This document shows positions 16,721-26,659 of a stretch of 64,000 nt of DNA, in pieces. How positions within the stretch are numbered: the stretch's first letter is position 1; every line of letters begins with the position of its first letter. This DNA is from Sphaerisporangium fuscum (lineage in GTDB: Bacteria; Actinomycetota; Actinomycetes; Streptosporangiales; Streptosporangiaceae): positions 62,001 through 126,000 of the forward strand of contig NZ_JAHDTF010000008.1 of the NCBI RefSeq assembly GCF_018531465.1. The letters run 5' to 3'. A program made the position numbers and the translations under genes. The notes beneath the pieces are model-generated. The model made no database searches, was not told the origin of the DNA, and saw only the letters and a list, made by a program, of their open reading frames with translations.

Positions 16721-18316
16721 TCAGACGCGGCACAGAACGCTCGTCATGGCCTCGTCCAGGGCGAGGAGCGGATCCGGGGGGCAGTGCGTGGCGCGCCAGG
16801 CGACGAAACCGTCGGGACGCACCAGTACCGCGCCGGCCGGGCCGATGCCGTGCGCCTGGCAGCCGTCCGGCACCTCGACGTCCGGCCCCATGCGGTAGGC
16901 GTCCAGGCGCGGGCCGAAGCCGCCGGCGACCTTGGGCACCGCCTCCACCCAGGCGTCCGTCGCGGCGCCCGACAGCAGCACGAAGCCGCGCCCGTACAGG
17001 TCGAGGAGGGAGATCTCGCGGCCTCCGGCGCGGGCCGGCAGGTGCGGGGCCCGGGTGCCGGGCTGCCCGGCCAGGGCCGAAGGGGAGAGGAAGCGCGGGC
17101 AGGAGCCCTCGATGACCGCCTCCGACGTGTAGGTGTAGCCGAGGATCACCGATTCCGAGCGCCACAGCTGCGCCGCCCGCTCCTCCGGCACCAACCCCAT
17201 GTTGACCTCGCGCTTGAGCGTCGCCTGCGTGATGGTCATGTCCGCCACGGGCCGGCGCTCCTCCTCGTAGCTCGCCAGCAGGCCCGGTCCGGCCTGCCCG
17301 CCGAGCACCTCGGCGAGCTTCCAGGCGAGGTTGTGCGCGTCCTGGATGCCGGTGCCCGAGCCGTACGCCCCGGACGGAGGCATGGAGTGGGCGGCGTCGC
17401 CCGCCAGGAAGACCCTGCCTGACCGGTAGCTGGTGGCGAGCAGGGCGTCGATGTCGTAGGAGAGCACGGTGGTGCCGTCGGCGAGTTGCGGCACGATGCG
17501 CACGTCGAGGTCCGGCACTCCGACGGCGGCGCGGATCAGCCGGATCGAGTGCTCCTCGGTGAAGGTCTCGGGGGACTCGCCCCGCCGGGGATCGTAGGGG
17601 AAGCTGACCACCCACCGCTCGTCGCAGTCGTGCGGCATCAGCACGGTGCCCAAGATGGGTTCCCGCAGGTGGGACAGGCCGACCGACCGGCCGCGCAGCG
17701 CCTTCGACAGGTCGCCCTCGAACACCAGCGTCACGGTGTGCCCGAGCCGGCCCAAGCCGGTGCGGGGGATGCCGAGCCTCTCGCGGATAGGGCTCGGTCC
17801 CCCGTCGGCAGCGATCATGTACTCGGCCCGGACCACCTCCTCACGTCCGGTCGCGAGATCCGTGAGCGTCGCGGTCACGCCGCCCTCGTCCGGGTCGAAC
17901 CCTTCGAGACGGGTGGCGAACCTGACGTCCGCGCCCAGCCTCACCGCATGGCGCCGCAGGATGGTCTCCAGGACATCCTGGTCGATCGGGACCCATGGGC
18001 AGGGACTGGCGTCGCGGCTGTCCTTCTCGATCTCCATCGGCCGGCGGCGGTCCTCCGGCCCCGCCAGCGTGGCGGCGTGCAGGATGATCTTCCCGTCGAA
18101 AGGTCTCCGGGCCGCGAGGATCTCCTCCTCCAGGCCCACCTGCCGGTAGAGCTCAAGTGTGCGTGAGTTGATCGTGCGCGCCCGCGGGTGGATCAGTGTG
18201 CCGGAGTGCCGCTCGACCAGCAGGACGGGAACGTCCTGCGCGGCCAGGAACACCGCGGCGCTCAACCCGGTGAGCCCGCCACCCACGATCAGAACGGCTG
18301 GGCGGTGGTGATGCAT
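16721..18316 (-). CDS. FAD-dependent aromatic hydroxylase (second)
   Basis: A 531-residue class A flavin monooxygenase of the same family as 13655-15295. It has the FAD motif VGGGLTG (residues 11-17), the inner motif GRVFLAGDAAHSMPPSG, the helix N-L-A-W-K-L and a C-terminal thioredoxin-like domain with GFVAWRA. The two enzymes align throughout but differ in the substrate-side strands around 190-260, so they likely hydroxylate different ring positions. It is monocistronic: a SARP-type repeat sits 57-74 bp upstream and the next gene starts a new transcript. An additional MHHH N-terminus is native to the frame. Confidence 0.87.
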   Translation of the reverse strand: MHHHRPAVLIVGGGLTGLSAAVFLAAQDVPVLLVERHSGTLIHPRARTINSRTLELYRQVGLEEEILAARRPFDGKIILHAATLAGPEDRRRPMEIEKDSRDASPCPWVPIDQDVLETILRRHAVRLGADVRFATRLEGFDPDEGGVTATLTDLATGREEVVRAEYMIAADGGPSPIRERLGIPRTGLGRLGHTVTLVFEGDLSKALRGRSVGLSHLREPILGTVLMPHDCDERWVVSFPYDPRRGESPETFTEEHSIRLIRAAVGVPDLDVRIVPQLADGTTVLSYDIDALLATSYRSGRVFLAGDAAHSMPPSGAYGSGTGIQDAHNLAWKLAEVLGGQAGPGLLASYEEERRPVADMTITQATLKREVNMGLVPEERAAQLWRSESVILGYTYTSEAVIEGSCPRFLSPSALAGQPGTRAPHLPARAGGREISLLDLYGRGFVLLSGAATDAWVEAVPKVAGGFGPRLDAYRMGPDVEVPDGCQAHGIGPAGAVLVRPDGFVAWRATHCPPDPLLALDEAMTSVLCRV

Positions 18317-18372
18317 AGTGGAGAGCCCTCCTCGGGAGCCGTCGGAACCGTCGCTCCGATGGTCGCCCGTGT

Positions 18373-18390
18373 CACTCGAAGTGCTCTCGA
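18373..18390 (-). promoter_or_regulatory. SARP-type direct repeat before the second FAD hydroxylase
   Basis: Minus strand TCGAGAG-N4-TCGAGTG, 11-bp period, facing the gene that starts at 18316. Confidence 0.6.
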
Positions 18391-18400
18391 ATCGCGATAG

Positions 18401-18415
18401 GCCCTCTCAGAGGGC
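18401..18415 (-). terminator. Small hairpin spanning the stop of the first SARP gene
   Basis: GCCCTC-TCA-GAGGGC: six-bp stem with the TGA stop in its loop region. A weak terminator at best. Confidence 0.3.
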
Positions 18416-20236
18416 GCAGGGTGACTCCTCGGCGCACTGCACGCCGTAGAGACGGACCAGTTCGGGGATGGCGCAGGAGAAGTCGCCGTGCGGCATCGAC
18501 TGGGAGACGGTCATCAGCCGCATGTCCAGCAGGTGGAAGAGGATCTCCTCGGCGGAGCTGTCGCTGACATTGAGCAGGTCGGCGGTGCTGCGGGGGGAGA
18601 ACTCCCGCTCCTGCGAGGAGCCCAGCACCGTGAACGCCTCCCGCATCTTCGGGTCGAGCTGCCGGAAGCTGTACTCCAGCCGGGTGCCGACGTCGAGGTC
18701 GCCCCACCGCAGCCAGTCCAGCCGGCAGCTCTCGTCGGCGAGCTTGGCGCGGTAGCGCTCCAGCGTCCAGTGCGGGGCCGCCGCCAGGCGCTCCCCGGCG
18801 ATGCGCAGGCCGAGGGGCAGCGCGCCGCACATCTCGACGATGTCGCGCGCCGCGCCCTCCTCGTCGGCGACCCGCCGCTCCCCGATGATGCGCCGCAGCA
18901 GCTCGAGCCCCGACGAGACGTCGAAGGCGCCCAGCTCGATCTGGTCGGCGCTGGTGAGGCCGTAGAGCGGCGAGCGGCTGGTGACGATCACCGAGCTGTT
19001 GGTCCCGGTGGGGCACAGCGGCCGCACCTGCGCCGCCGAGAAGGCGTCGTCCAGGACGACGAGCAGGCTGCGGTCGGCGCTCCAGGTACGGAACAGGCCG
19101 CTGCGGGCCTCGAGCCCCGAGGGGATCTGGCTGTCGCGGAAGCCGCCGGCCCGGAGCATCGCCCCTAGCGCGTCCTCGGGATCTCTCGGCTCCGCCGACA
19201 TGCCGCGCAGGTTGACGTACAGCTGGCCGTCGGCGAAGCGGTCCCGGATCCGGTGCCCGACGTGCGTGGCGAGCGCCGTCTTGCCCACTCCGGCCATGCC
19301 GGTGAGCGACACGATCGGCAGCGCCTTGCTGTTGGCGGGCCCGACGAGCGAGAGCTCCACCCGGTCGCGGATCTCCGACCGGTCGGTGAAGTCGACGATG
19401 TCCGGTGGGAGCTCGGCCGGCGCCGTCCTCGGTGGCGGCGTGGCGGGCGGGCGGGCCGACTCGGCCTTGCGCGGCGGCAGGTCGAGGGAAGGGTCGCCCC
19501 GCAGGATCGCCTGCTGGAGCCGCTGCACCGGCTGCGAGGGCTCCAGGCCGAGCTCGTCGTTCAGCATGGCGCGCAGCTGCTGGTAGACGGCCAGCGCCTC
19601 GCTGCGCCGTTCGGACCGGTACAGCGCGAGCATGAGCCGGGAGTAGAAGCCCTCGCAGATCGGGTAGTTGGAGGTCAGCTCCTTCAGCTCGCTGATCTGC
19701 TCGCGGTGCCGGCCGAGGCGCAGGGCGGCGTCCATCCGCATCTCCAGCGCGTTCAGGCGGCCTTCCTCGAGTTTGGTGGAGTGCGCCTCCAGCAGGCGCC
19801 CGCGTGGCACGTCGGTCAGGGCGTGCCCGCGCCAGAGGTTCAGCGCGTGGCCCAGCGTCTCGGAAGCCTGCTCCAGTTCGCCCCCTTGGAGCAACTCCCT
19901 GCCCTGCTTGACGAGTCGTTCGAAGTGGTGGACGTCGATGGCCTCCGGCGGCACCTGTGCCTCATAACCGGCGGCCTTGGTGACGAGCAGCTCCTCTCCC
20001 GGCTGTCCGGCCGCGGTCATCATCCTTCGAAGTTGATAGATGTAGGTCTGCAGCGTGGTCGCGGCGCTGATCGGCGGCGAATCACCCCATAACTCGTCTA
20101 TCAACGAGTCTGCACGAGTGATCCTGTTGTAATTAATCAATAGCAACGACAGCACCGTGCGGAGTTTCGGTGCGGAAGGCGTTAAGTCTTGCTCGCCGAT
20201 GCGCACCTCAAATGTACCTAAAACCTTGAAATGCAT
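18407..20236 (-). CDS. SARP/AfsR-type pathway regulator (609 residues, no TPR tail)
   Basis: Streptomyces antibiotic regulatory protein. The N-terminal OmpR-like winged helix (about 1-90) is followed by the bacterial transcriptional activation domain BTAD (about 100-245), a linker, and an NB-ARC-type ATPase with Walker A GMAGVGKT (313-320) and Walker B SLLVVLDDA. It ends after the ATPase helical region without the TPR tail seen in the second SARP (60855). ATG 20236 (MHFKVLGTFE) is the conserved start; 20248 is a possible alternative. The first 150 bp are visibly AT-richer than neighbours. A copy of the PadR-type promoter motif lies at 20324-20342, so phenol-responsive control of this activator is possible. 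Confidence 0.88.
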   Translation of the reverse strand: MHFKVLGTFEVRIGEQDLTPSAPKLRTVLSLLLINYNRITRADSLIDELWGDSPPISAATTLQTYIYQLRRMMTAAGQPGEELLVTKAAGYEAQVPPEAIDVHHFERLVKQGRELLQGGELEQASETLGHALNLWRGHALTDVPRGRLLEAHSTKLEEGRLNALEMRMDAALRLGRHREQISELKELTSNYPICEGFYSRLMLALYRSERRSEALAVYQQLRAMLNDELGLEPSQPVQRLQQAILRGDPSLDLPPRKAESARPPATPPPRTAPAELPPDIVDFTDRSEIRDRVELSLVGPANSKALPIVSLTGMAGVGKTALATHVGHRIRDRFADGQLYVNLRGMSAEPRDPEDALGAMLRAGGFRDSQIPSGLEARSGLFRTWSADRSLLVVLDDAFSAAQVRPLCPTGTNSSVIVTSRSPLYGLTSADQIELGAFDVSSGLELLRRIIGERRVADEEGAARDIVEMCGALPLGLRIAGERLAAAPHWTLERYRAKLADESCRLDWLRWGDLDVGTRLEYSFRQLDPKMREAFTVLGSSQEREFSPRSTADLLNVSDSSAEEILFHLLDMRLMTVSQSMPHGDFSCAIPELVRLYGVQCAEESPCAL

Positions 20237-20323
20237 GACGGACCCCATCGCCCCGGCCTCGGTTCGGCATATGCCGATGGAATGCCCCCTTTGTAGGCGA
20301 TTACCACAGTAAGCCAAGCACGA

Positions 20324-20342
20324 GTAGAAAGTCTACCCATTC
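20324..20342 (-). promoter_or_regulatory. Putative -10/PadR-type motif upstream of the first SARP gene
   Basis: Minus strand contains GGTAGACTTTCTAC, matching the right two-thirds of the padR-upstream motif (12 of 13 positions of GTAGACTGTCTAC) with TAGACT at the -10 position; the left third does not match. An inverted repeat GTAGA-N3-TCTAC is formed. It gives a leader of about 85 nt before ATG 20236. Confidence 0.45.
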
Positions 20343-20400
20343 GCGGCTCGGATCTTGGCTTCCTTCGGTGGGGGTTTCGCAAGGCAGAAGGCTGGGTGGT

Positions 20401-20424
20401 GGTTTCGGCCAGAAGGCCGAAACC
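20401..20424 (-). terminator. Terminator at the end of the main PKS operon
   Basis: Perfect 10-bp stem GGTTTCGGCC/GGCCGAAACC with an AGAA loop, immediately after the stop of the secreted-protein gene that ends the long leftward operon. Confidence 0.75.
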
Positions 20425-20430
20425 GCCATT

Positions 20431-21354
20431 TCAGCGAGCCTCTAAATGCAGCTCGTCGTGAAGGCCAAGGTAGGCCTGCTGTACTCCGTGTTCCGGCTCG
20501 GCCAGAAAGGACAACACACTGTACTTCCCGGGTGTGAAATCGACGTGGATCCAGGCGGAGCGTCCGGGTTCGATGGCGAGGAGGCCCGCCGTCGTCTCCA
20601 GGAGCGGGTTCGGCGGCAGTTCTTTCCCTGCCCGGAGCGCCGTGAAATATGCCTGCAACGTGTCGTAGGTGGCATCCTCCGGGATGCGCACGAACACCGC
20701 CTCCTGGGGGAGCGCGGAGTCGTTGCGCACCAGGAAGGTGCCGCCCGCCGGCAGCCGGCTCGGGGCGATCACGCGCGCGCCACCGCCCGTCTGGACGTAC
20801 CTGATGATCCCGTCGAACCTCGGCGGCCTGGCCGCCACGCTCTCCTCGCTGACGTCCAGCGTCTCCATGTGCGCCCCGCCGAGCGGCGAGGCGGCCAGAG
20901 CGTAGTACCGGCCCGGCTCCAGCCGCTCGGTGAACGTGACGGGCCGCCCCTGGAACACCCCGGCCCCACCGGAGAAGTCGACGTAGCGGTACTGATCCCG
21001 CAGACCCTGCAGGGAGACGGCGGGATCGCGTGACTCCGCGTCGTCGAACGCCTTCTTCATCTGCTCGAAGGTGGCGCCCGGCTTCGGCCGCAGCAGCGCG
21101 AAGTACGTCCCGCCGGCCTCAGCGGTCTCCACCCGGAAGGTGGTCAGTCCGCTCGGCCGGGGGTTCGGGCCCGGGATGGTGAACCCCTTGGACGAGACCG
21201 TGAGGGACACCACCGCCGGAGGGCCCGGCCTGGTGTGCGAGGTCACGCCGGCCCCGGTGTCGTCGGCGGCCGCGCCGGCCGCCGGCAGGGCGAGGGTGAG
21301 AACCACCGCGAGCCCCACGACCGTGCGCAGGGCTCCGCGAGCGGGTCTGATCAT
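20431..21354 (-). CDS. Secreted protein of unknown function
   Basis: A 307-residue exported protein. It has an N-terminal Sec signal (MIRPARG, a hydrophobic run of leucine and valine, cleavage near AAGAAADD). The mature part looks like two beta-rich halves: about 45-165, with FTIPGPNPRPSGLTTFRVE, and about 185-305, with RLPAGGTFLVRNDS and PGRSAWIHVDFTPGKYSVL. Each half resembles a cupredoxin-like or Ig-like fold, but no copper-binding Cys/Met cluster is evident. The gene starts 3 nt downstream of accC and is last in the PKS operon. A TTA leucine codon occurs four codons before the stop (20443-20445). A role such as product binding outside the cell is only a guess. Confidence 0.7.
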   Translation of the reverse strand: MIRPARGALRTVVGLAVVLTLALPAAGAAADDTGAGVTSHTRPGPPAVVSLTVSSKGFTIPGPNPRPSGLTTFRVETAEAGGTYFALLRPKPGATFEQMKKAFDDAESRDPAVSLQGLRDQYRYVDFSGGAGVFQGRPVTFTERLEPGRYYALAASPLGGAHMETLDVSEESVAARPPRFDGIIRYVQTGGGARVIAPSRLPAGGTFLVRNDSALPQEAVFVRIPEDATYDTLQAYFTALRAGKELPPNPLLETTAGLLAIEPGRSAWIHVDFTPGKYSVLSFLAEPEHGVQQAYLGLHDELHLEAR

Positions 21355-21357
21355 GTC

Positions 21358-22749
21358 TCACTCCTTGTGACGATGGTCGGGCGGCTCCTTCACGGGGCCG
21401 CCGTCGGTCAGCATCTGGTCGACCAGCGACGTGGTGTGCTTGCCGTCCCGGAACATGGGGTGGGCGATCACCTCGCGCAGGAACGCGCCGTTCGTGCGCA
21501 CCCTCGGCCCCTCGACGCGCATCTCATAGAGGCAGCGCTCCATCCGGTCGAGCGCCTGCTCGCGGTCGGGTCCCCAGGCGACGACCTTCGCCAGCAGCGA
21601 GTCGTAGTCGGGGCCGACGCGCCAGCCCGGCCGGCCGTGGGTGTCCACCCGGGTGAAGGGCCCGCCGGGGACGACGAACTCCGTGAGGGTGCCCGGGGTC
21701 GGCGCGAAGTTGCGCGCCGGGTCCTCGGTGTTTATACGGCACTCCACGGCGGCCCCCGTCCGCACCACGTCCTCCTGGCGCAGCCGCAGGGGCCGCCCCG
21801 CGGCGACGGCGATCTGCTCCCTGACCAGGTCGATCCCCGTCACCATCTCGGTCACCGGATGCTCGACCTGGAGACGGCAGTTGATCTCCATGAAGTGGAA
21901 CTCGCCGTCCTGGTCGACGATGAACTCGAACGTGCCGGCGCCGACGTAGCCGGTGGCCAGCGCGCCGCGCACCGCCGCCTCGCCCATGCGGGCCGTCAGC
22001 TCGGCGGGCAGCCCCGGCGCGGGCGTCTCCTCCACGAGCTTCTGATGGCGGCGCTGGACCGAGCAGTCACGCTCTCCCAGATGGATCGCGTTGCCGTGCC
22101 CGTCGCACAGGATCTGGATCTCGACGTGCCGCGCCGTCTCGCAGAAGCGCTCGATGTACACCCGGCCGTCGCCGAACGTCGCCTGCGCGTGCGCCCGCGT
22201 CTCGCCGTACACCCGCAGGAAGTCGCCGCCGTGGCGGGCGATGCCCATGCCGCGGCCGCCGCCGCCCGCGGCGGCCTTGATGATCACCGGGTAGCCGATC
22301 CGGTCGGCGAGCGCCTTGGCCTCGGCGGCCGAGTCGATGGTCTCGCTGCTGCCCGGGAGGACCGGCAGCCCGACCTCCGCCATGATGGTGCGGGCCCGGG
22401 CCTTGTCGCCCAGCCGCGCGATGACCTCGGCGGGCGGGCCGATGAAGGTCAGCCCGGCCGCCTCGCACACCTCGGCGAAGTACTGGTCCTCGGACAGGAA
22501 CCCGTAACCGGGATGGATCGCCTCCGCCCCGGTGGCCAGCGCCGCCTCGATCACCGCGGGAATGTTGAGGTAACTCGCCTTCGCCGGCGCGGGGCCGATC
22601 TGGATGGCCTCGTCGGCGAACGCGACGGCCGCGGAGTCGCGGTCCGCGGTCGAGTGGGCGACGATCGAGCGAATGCCCATCTCACGGCACGTGCGTGCCA
22701 CACGTAGGGCGATCTCGCCCCGGTTGGCGATGAGAATCGAGGAGAACAC
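21358..22749 (-). CDS. accC: Acetyl-CoA carboxylase, biotin carboxylase subunit
   Basis: ATP-dependent biotin carboxylase (463 residues) that carboxylates biotin on the carrier protein, the first half-reaction of malonyl-CoA synthesis. It contains the N-terminal biotin carboxylase domain ILIANRGEIALRV, the ATP-grasp glycine loop AAAGGGGRGMG, HPGYGFLSE, the catalytic F-M-E-I-N-x-R-L-Q-V-E-H-P-V-T-E segment and a C-terminal cap. The length matches stand-alone AccC, not the long acyl-CoA carboxylase alpha chains with fused BCCP usual in actinomycetes. GTG 22749 follows GGAGGTTGCA. It sits 13 nt behind accAD; its BCCP partner is encoded about 30 kb away at 53150. Confidence 0.93.
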   Translation of the reverse strand: MFSSILIANRGEIALRVARTCREMGIRSIVAHSTADRDSAAVAFADEAIQIGPAPAKASYLNIPAVIEAALATGAEAIHPGYGFLSEDQYFAEVCEAAGLTFIGPPAEVIARLGDKARARTIMAEVGLPVLPGSSETIDSAAEAKALADRIGYPVIIKAAAGGGGRGMGIARHGGDFLRVYGETRAHAQATFGDGRVYIERFCETARHVEIQILCDGHGNAIHLGERDCSVQRRHQKLVEETPAPGLPAELTARMGEAAVRGALATGYVGAGTFEFIVDQDGEFHFMEINCRLQVEHPVTEMVTGIDLVREQIAVAAGRPLRLRQEDVVRTGAAVECRINTEDPARNFAPTPGTLTEFVVPGGPFTRVDTHGRPGWRVGPDYDSLLAKVVAWGPDREQALDRMERCLYEMRVEGPRVRTNGAFLREVIAHPMFRDGKHTTSLVDQMLTDGGPVKEPPDHRHKE

Positions 22750-22762
22750 TGCAACCTCCAGC

Positions 22763-24433
22763 TCAGGGACATGCCTGTGCGCCGTGGCGGCGGAAGCGCG
22801 CGCGCCGGTCGCGGACGAGCGTCGCGCCGTCCAGGGGCACGAGCTCGGCGAGAGCGGATCTGATGGCCGCCCGCAGGTGAGCGGCGGCGCGGGCCGGTTC
22901 GGTGTGGGCCCCGCCTGCGGGTTCCGGCACCACCCCGTCGATGAGCCCGAGCCGCAGCAGTTCGCGGGCGTCGAGCCGCAGCGCCGCCGCCGCGCGGGGC
23001 GCCTCGGCGGCGTCGCGCCACAAAATCGACGCGCACCCCTCCGGGCTGATGATGGAGTAGACCGCGTTCTCGCAGGCGAGGACACGGTCGGCGACGCCGA
23101 GGGCGAGCGCGCCGCCGCTGCCCCCCTCACCGGTGACCACGGCGACCATCGGCACCTTCAGCCCCGACATCTGGCGGAGGTTCTCCGCGATGGCGATGGC
23201 CTGCCCGTGCTCCTCGGCGATGAGCCCGGGTTCGGCTCCCTGGGTGTCGATCAGCGTCACGATCGGGATGCCCAGCTTGGCCGCGGTGCGCATCAGCCGC
23301 GCGACCTTGCGGTGCCCCTCCGGCGTGGCCCTGCCGAAGTTCCGCGCGATCAGCTCGTGGGTCCCGTGGCCCTTCTGGTGCCCGATCAGCATGACCGGCA
23401 TGCCGTCGAGCCAGCCGACGCCGCCGACGATCGCCGGGCAGTCGGCCGACATGCGGTCGCCGTGCAGCTCGACGAAGCCGTCCAGCATGTAGCCGGCGTA
23501 GTCGAGCGTGGTCGGCCGCCCGAGCTCGCGCGCGAGCCGCACCGCGGCCCACGCCTCACGCGGCTGGAGCAGACCGGGGTCGCGGACGACGGCCTCGTCG
23601 TCCGCGGGCGGCGCGGGCGGGCGCGGGGCGCCGAGCGACAGCAGCCGGCCGAGCGTGGCCCGCTGCTGCCGGCGCGGCTGGATGCCGTCGATCAGCCCGT
23701 GGGCGAGCAGGAACTCCGCGGTCTGGAAGTCGGCCGGCAGCGTCTGCCCGATGGTCTGCTCGATCACCCGCCGCCCGGCGAAGCCCATCCGGGCGCCCGG
23801 CTCGGCGATCATGATGTCGGTCAGCGTCGTGAAGGACGCCGCCACGCCGCCGTAGGTCGGGTCGGTGATGAGCGTCAGGGTCAGGATGCCCGCCTCGTCC
23901 AGCTCGGCGAGGGCCTGGCTGGTCTTCGCCATCTGCATCAGCGAGAACAGGCCCTCCTGCATGCGCGCCCCGCCGGAGGCCGTGACGAGGAGGAGCGGGA
24001 CCCGCTCGGCCAGGGCCGTCTCGGCCGCCCTCGTGATCAGCTCCCCGGTCGCCGAGCCCAGGCTGCCGCCGAGGAAGCGGAAGTCCATGACCGCCGCCAC
24101 CACCGGCTGACCCTGGATGGCGCCCCGCGCGCACAGCACGGCCTCCTCCAGGCCGGTCGCCTCCCGGGCCTCCCGGATGCGTTCCGGGTACGGCCGGGAG
24201 TCGGCGAACCCCAGGGGGTCGAACACCGGGGCCGGCCGCGACTCCAGCAGACGCCACGAGCCCGCGTCGAGGAGCATGGCCAGCCGGTCCGGGGCCGACA
24301 GCCGGTCGTGGTGCCCGCACGACGGGCAGACGTGAAGCTCGTCCGCGAACCGCCTGCGGTACACCAGCGAGCGGCAACCCGAGCAGATCAGCCAGTCCGC
24401 GTCGACGATCTTCTCTTCGGTGATCAGGCTCAT
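22763..24433 (-). CDS. Acetyl-CoA carboxylase carboxyltransferase, AccD-AccA fusion
   Basis: Single chain of 556 residues combining both carboxyltransferase subunits. The AccD half comes first with a four-cysteine zinc ribbon (C17, C20, C36, C39) and [11 protein letters not shown] proline-rich linker near 275-285 leads into the AccA half with [10 protein letters not shown], the crotonase-like oxyanion loops and [15 protein letters not shown]. It transfers CO2 from carboxybiotin to acetyl-CoA, giving malonyl-CoA for the PKS. Such fused AccDA genes are characteristic of aromatic polyketide clusters. It lies between an ABM gene and accC in the PKS operon. Confidence 0.92.
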   Translation of the reverse strand: MSLITEEKIVDADWLICSGCRSLVYRRRFADELHVCPSCGHHDRLSAPDRLAMLLDAGSWRLLESRPAPVFDPLGFADSRPYPERIREAREATGLEEAVLCARGAIQGQPVVAAVMDFRFLGGSLGSATGELITRAAETALAERVPLLLVTASGGARMQEGLFSLMQMAKTSQALAELDEAGILTLTLITDPTYGGVAASFTTLTDIMIAEPGARMGFAGRRVIEQTIGQTLPADFQTAEFLLAHGLIDGIQPRRQQRATLGRLLSLGAPRPPAPPADDEAVVRDPGLLQPREAWAAVRLARELGRPTTLDYAGYMLDGFVELHGDRMSADCPAIVGGVGWLDGMPVMLIGHQKGHGTHELIARNFGRATPEGHRKVARLMRTAAKLGIPIVTLIDTQGAEPGLIAEEHGQAIAIAENLRQMSGLKVPMVAVVTGEGGSGGALALGVADRVLACENAVYSIISPEGCASILWRDAAEAPRAAAALRLDARELLRLGLIDGVVPEPAGGAHTEPARAAAHLRAAIRSALAELVPLDGATLVRDRRARFRRHGAQACP

Positions 24434-24460
24434 GTTTGCTCCTTCCGCGGTCCCGGCGGC

Positions 24461-24823
24461 TCAGTAGGCGGCCGTGACCTCGTAAAGCTCGAAGTGCCTG
24501 TCGGGGGCCTTGCCGAGGTAGGGGACCAGCGGCGCGGTCGTCGTCTGGTGCGACGGGCCGCGCTCCCAGCGGTTGAACACCTCGAAGTCCTCCCAGTGGC
24601 TCATCACCGCGAAGGCCGACGGGTCGGTGACCGAGCGCAGCAGCTCGTTGCCCAGAAGACCCGGGGTCCCGGCCATCGCCTGGCTGATGCCGTGGTAGGC
24701 GGCCTGCACCGCCTCGTCCTCGCCCTCGGGCGCGCGGTACCAGACCACGACCCGGACGGGACGGGCCCGGCCCTCCTGACGAGGGCCGGACACGGTGCCG
24801 CTCCGCGTGTCGACGCCGCTCAC
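24461..24823 (-). CDS. ABM-family monooxygenase (first)
   Basis: A 120-residue antibiotic-biosynthesis-monooxygenase-like protein (dimeric ferredoxin fold). Such cofactor-free enzymes oxidise anthrone or naphthol intermediates to quinones. Visible features are the V-R-V-V-V-W-Y strand, MAGTPGLLGNELLRS, SHWEDFEVFNRWER and the conserved late H-F-E-L-Y strand. GTG 24823 overlaps the stop of the upstream ABM gene (GTGA), implying coupled translation and perhaps a heteromer. Roughly 15 residues before the domain are unusual and a later start is possible. The paired ABM arrangement next to KR and aromatase is the one found in pentangular polyphenol clusters such as pradimicin. Confidence 0.78.
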   Translation of the reverse strand: MSGVDTRSGTVSGPRQEGRARPVRVVVWYRAPEGEDEAVQAAYHGISQAMAGTPGLLGNELLRSVTDPSAFAVMSHWEDFEVFNRWERGPSHQTTTAPLVPYLGKAPDRHFELYEVTAAY

Positions 24824-25152
24824 CCCGCCGCCACCTCCACGGGCGCCGGAGTGAGGTGGGCGACGACGTTCATCGTGGTCATCGACCCGCCCGAGCGGTA
24901 CGGGTGGAGCTTCTTGCGATGCTCCAGGTGCGCGTCGCTGGTCTCGAACTCGCGGAAGCGCGGCTCGTCGACCCAGTCGCTGATGATGTAGTAGACACCG
25001 TCCTCCTCGGCGCTCCGCATCAGCCACTGGCCGAGGTTCGCCGGGTGGCCGGTGATGACGCCGCCGATGCCGAGCCAGGTGCGCTCGAAGTCCGGCTCCA
25101 TGCCCGGGTTGATCTGCATCCGCAGCATCACCCGGAAGGGTCCCTGGGCCAT
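24820..25152 (-). CDS. ABM-family monooxygenase (second)
   Basis: A 110-residue ABM-fold protein beginning MAQGPFRVMLRMQI. It has the P-G-M-E-P-D-F-E-R-x-W helix, the central GQWLMRSAEEDGVYYIISDW strand pair and EFETSDAHLEHRKKL. It is likely a quinone-forming or hydroxylating monooxygenase working with the adjacent ABM (4-nt overlap) on the cyclised polyketide. ATG 25152 lies 2 nt after the KR stop codon, so it is tightly coupled to the KR and aromatase. It matches the PdmH/PdmI-like position in related clusters by context. Specific step unknown. Confidence 0.78.
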   Translation of the reverse strand: MAQGPFRVMLRMQINPGMEPDFERTWLGIGGVITGHPANLGQWLMRSAEEDGVYYIISDWVDEPRFREFETSDAHLEHRKKLHPYRSGGSMTTMNVVAHLTPAPVEVAAG

Positions 25153-25153
25153 G

Positions 25154-26633
<1,480 letters not shown>

Positions 26634-26659
26634 CGTTCCTCCTCGGGTGTCGTTGTCGG

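Noticed and set aside
22604..24991. Long plus-strand frame opposite accAD
   Set aside because: Composition typical of antisense high-GC DNA; the minus-strand AccD-AccA fusion is unambiguous.
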